Assembly (NCBI RefSeq): GCF_013389455.1 | Contig: NZ_CP058278.1 | Location: 2,356,001-2,420,000 of the forward strand | Reading direction: 5' to 3' | DNA: 64,000 nucleotides | Origin: Flavobacterium inviolabile | Lineage (GTDB): Bacteria > Bacteroidota > Bacteroidia > Flavobacteriales > Flavobacteriaceae | Shown: positions 61,894 through 64,000 of the stretch, piece after piece | Position numbering within the stretch: position 1 is the first letter of the stretch | Layout: each line of letters opens with the position of its first letter | The notes under the pieces: generated by a model | What the model was told of the DNA's origin: nothing | What the model saw: the letters and a program-made list of their open reading frames with translations, nothing else | Database searches by the model: none | Translations under genes and position numbers: made by a program

Positions 61894-62689
61894 ACGCGGT
61901 TCCAATAGAGCTAAAGCTCTTCTGGAAGAAATTGGTTTCGATGAGATTACTGATATTCCTATGGATATTTTTGCTGCCGGTCTTGGAGCAACTTTAATAG
62001 AAGAAAAATTACCAAACTCGGACGGTAAAATCATTAGAGGCAATTCTAAAACATTGATTAAAGTGAACTCGGATATTGAGTTCGAAGAAAGAAAGCGTTT
62101 TACAGCTGCGCATGAAATTGGACATTATCTGCTTCATGACAAACTAGATTTGGAAGTTCATAATGAAACATCCAATACCCTGAATTGGTTTAATACTGCT
62201 GAGAACCAAGCGAAAAAAGGAATTCAAGAATGGGAAGCCAATGATTTTGCATCAGAACTCTTAATGCCTGAAGCTGTAATAAGAAAAGCAGTATATAGAA
62301 AAAAATTCTCACCTGATTTAGTGAAGGAACTATCCGTAAGATTTAAAACCAGTTTAACCTCCATTATTTATAGATTACTATCATTAAATATCTATCCTCT
62401 GTTTGTAGTTTTTATTAATAATGGACAAGTTAGATATTGGAGTAAATCAGATGGTTATTGGATAAAAATTAAAGAAATTACGAAATTACCTCCGCCTGAA
62501 GATTCAGTTGCCCAGGAATACATTGATGGTAAATATGAGTTTTTGTATTCGGGAAAAGAAAAGGCCCAATCCATCTATAAATCAACATGGTTTGAATTAA
62601 GGGACGATGAAGATGATTGTGATTTCTTCGAATACTGCATTCCATACAAACAGCTGAAAACAATAATAAGTGTCGTTTGGGAAGAATAA
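61880..62689 (+). CDS. ImmA/IrrE-family metallopeptidase (CapP-like)
   Basis: 269 residues. The zinc motif is H78-E-I-G-H82 in FTAAHEIGHYLLHD, with the third ligand probably E119 in QEWEANDFASELLMP. This is the COG2856/ImmA/IrrE layout, in which proteases such as ImmA and CapP cleave a cognate repressor. A C-terminal alpha/beta domain (about 165-269) may sense a signal, as the GAF-like domain does in IrrE. In CBASS, CapP usually pairs with the HTH repressor CapH; here a sigma-like protein and a small protein take that place. Confidence 0.85.
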   Translation: MIKNRRGSNRAKALLEEIGFDEITDIPMDIFAAGLGATLIEEKLPNSDGKIIRGNSKTLIKVNSDIEFEERKRFTAAHEIGHYLLHDKLDLEVHNETSNTLNWFNTAENQAKKGIQEWEANDFASELLMPEAVIRKAVYRKKFSPDLVKELSVRFKTSLTSIIYRLLSLNIYPLFVVFINNGQVRYWSKSDGYWIKIKEITKLPPPEDSVAQEYIDGKYEFLYSGKEKAQSIYKSTWFELRDDEDDCDFFEYCIPYKQLKTIISVVWEE

Positions 62690-62742
62690 TTGCATTGACT
62701 ATCTACGTTTTATTGTAAAATTTAAAATATTAAATCCTAAAA

Positions 62743-63486
62743 ATGACTATCTGCGAAAATGAACCAAAAACATGGAAAGATTTACAAAACAAAGCTGCGG
62801 AGATTTTAACAGTCTGCGGCTATCTTTGTGAAACAGAAAAAGAGATAATTACAGTAAGGGAAAAAGTTAATGTAGATGTATATGCAGAAATGAACAGCCA
62901 GATATCTAGAAGCATAATCATCTGTGAATGTAAATTCTGGAAAAAAAAAGTTCCAAAACATGTTGTACACTCTTTCCGTACAGTAGTAAACGACTACGGA
63001 GCCAATTACGGACTTATAATTTCAAAGATGGGTTTTCAGAGCGGGGCATTTGACGCAATTAAAAGCACCAACATTCAATTAGTTAATTGGCCTGAGTTTG
63101 AAAATACCTTTAGGGCGGAATGGATCAGAAAAAAATTAATTGCCATTTCTAAGACAACAAAACCTTTATACGATTATGTAAGTGTTGGTTTTATGGTATT
63201 TTTTAAAGAACAGCTTTCTAAACTTTCTCAAGATGAACTTGAAAAATATCACTACTTGACGGCAAAATATTTTAATCCAGTTTTTGCCTCAGCAAATATT
63301 GATTACAAAAATGAAGAAACAAAAGAATTTGACATTGAAATGTTTGATAATTTTCTACCTCATTATATTAGAGAATTAAATATTAATTGTACTTCATATG
63401 AAAGCTATTTTCTTAATTTAGAAAAAATTTGTGCCGAAGGATTGATTGATTTTGACATCTTATTTAAAGAACAATTGCGTCGATAA
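62743..63486 (+). CDS. Mrr-like PD-(D/E)XK restriction endonuclease
   Basis: 247 residues. The N-terminal about 125 residues are a restriction-endonuclease-like domain: E20 in KAAEILTVCGY, D45 in VNVDVYAE, E62-C-K64 in IIICECKFW, then VVHSFRTVVNDYGANYGLIISKMGFQSGA, the Mrr-cat pattern. The C-terminal half is helical and unrecognised. It starts 54 bp after the protease gene with its own A-rich leader, so it may be co-transcribed. It may be a separate Mrr-like defence protein or an additional nuclease of the same regulon. Confidence 0.8.
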   Translation: MTICENEPKTWKDLQNKAAEILTVCGYLCETEKEIITVREKVNVDVYAEMNSQISRSIIICECKFWKKKVPKHVVHSFRTVVNDYGANYGLIISKMGFQSGAFDAIKSTNIQLVNWPEFENTFRAEWIRKKLIAISKTTKPLYDYVSVGFMVFFKEQLSKLSQDELEKYHYLTAKYFNPVFASANIDYKNEETKEFDIEMFDNFLPHYIRELNINCTSYESYFLNLEKICAEGLIDFDILFKEQLRR

Positions 63487-64000
63487 TTATTAAGACTCCT
63501 TAAAATCAGCATAGTTGTAAGTTTTTTTTAAAACACATTTTTGGTAGTAAGCAATGGGTTATATAATAGTGGATTACCTTTTAAATTTTCCACAATCATG
63601 TCATAAACTCTACAGTTCTTTTCTATCTAATTTTTGACTAGAATTAGTTTCGGAGAAAGAGCCTTTGTAACACCTATATTTTTTTTATTAAAAAAGGGTT
63701 TTGTAAATATGTTTAAGTGTTGTTTATTAAGTTGTGTAAATATGTTTAAGTGTTGTTTATTAATAGGTTATATTGTTAAGTATTTGTAATGGATTAAAGA
63801 TTGTAAAACGGATTATACTGCCTTCCAAAATGAATATTTGTAAGATGCTTTCTCAAAGCCAGTGAATTTGTAAAATTTAAATTAATAATTACTATTGTTT
63901 AGGATATCGAATGTTAATTTTGAAAAAGGTCTTTTGTAGAAACTGTTATGGCTGAAATTTGTTCCGTAAAGAACCGCTCTTAACTGGCTATGTTTGGGGG
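63487..64000. other. intergenic region at window end with direct repeats
   Basis: 514 bp without a supported gene. Two exact 29-bp direct repeats (63702-63730 and 63735-63763) are separated by 4 bp (period 33). The rest is AT-rich. The gene to the right is outside the window. Confidence 0.5.
63702..63763. repeat. pair of 29-bp direct repeats
   Basis: Both copies begin TGTAAATATGTTTAAG and end GTTGTTTATTAA, spaced by GTTG. Only two copies; not a CRISPR pattern. Could be a regulator-binding iteron or a local tandem duplication. Confidence 0.75.

Noticed and set aside
63702..63763. CRISPR array or plasmid-type origin
   Set aside because: Only two copies with a 4-bp spacer and no cas or rep gene.

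Overview
The window is AT-rich chromosomal DNA from a Bacteroidota bacterium, most likely Flavobacteriaceae (Flavobacterium-like). Evidence: a protein with a type IX secretion (T9SS) C-terminal sorting domain, LytS/LytTR regulators with TPR sensor domains, Bacteroidota-type promoters (TTG, about 19-20 nt, TAnnTTTG), weak Shine-Dalgarno sequences, and many signal peptides ending in Q. No rRNA, intact tRNA, complete insertion sequence or CRISPR array was seen.

Region 1 (1-11.3 kb) is mostly housekeeping or stress genes: the end of a cold-shock protein, an ABC-F ATPase with a structured leader, a VOC protein, a long RluA-type pseudouridine synthase, a DUF1398 protein, a PadR / HAAS-like membrane protein / serine hydrolase operon, an MTA/SAH-nucleosidase-like protein, a methyltransferase, a CPBP protease, a P-loop ATPase and a GNAT acetyltransferase.

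Region 2 (11.3-24.9 kb) is accessory. A short-chain dehydrogenase remnant precedes a half-size specificity subunit, an N6-adenine methylase and a three-helix membrane protein, with no restriction subunit. After 736 bp of decayed non-coding DNA comes a seven-gene same-strand run (14953-24907) of mostly unrecognised proteins. It includes a tandem gene duplication, an ankyrin/WGR-like protein and a leucine-rich-repeat protein.

Region 3 (25-31.3 kb) holds a T9SS-sorted protein, a beta-helix protein, a secreted protein and a LytTR response regulator with its TPR histidine kinase.

Region 4 (31.7-47.3 kb) is a second accessory island. It has a frameshifted gene, a 17-residue-repeat beta-flower-like protein, SUKH/SMI1-like and SUFU-like proteins, a Spo0M-like protein, two orphan LytS-like kinases (one with a degraded catalytic core), and ankyrin, WGR, Sel1 and TPR proteins. 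Several of these families serve as immunity proteins in polymorphic-toxin systems, but no toxin is visible.

Region 5 (48-56 kb) has a DUF5694-like protein, decayed DNA including a dehydrogenase remnant, and a three-gene secreted system around a 1406-residue coiled-coil protein.

Region 6 (56.5-63.5 kb) is a defence island. A type II CBASS operon runs leftward: DUF3892, CD-NTase, Cap2 (E2-E1), Cap3 (JAMM), then a DUF6602-type PD-(D/E)XK nuclease as candidate effector. Divergent from it is a sigma-factor-like protein, a small overlapping partner and an ImmA/IrrE (CapP-like) protease, followed by an Mrr-like nuclease. The two divergent units share an inverted motif (AGCATTACA ... GTATAA) in their 107-bp intergenic region, and neither has a recognisable housekeeping promoter. 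The inferred picture is a CBASS system switched on by a protease-released sigma-like activator instead of the known CapH/CapP repressor pair. This is the most interesting locus in the window.
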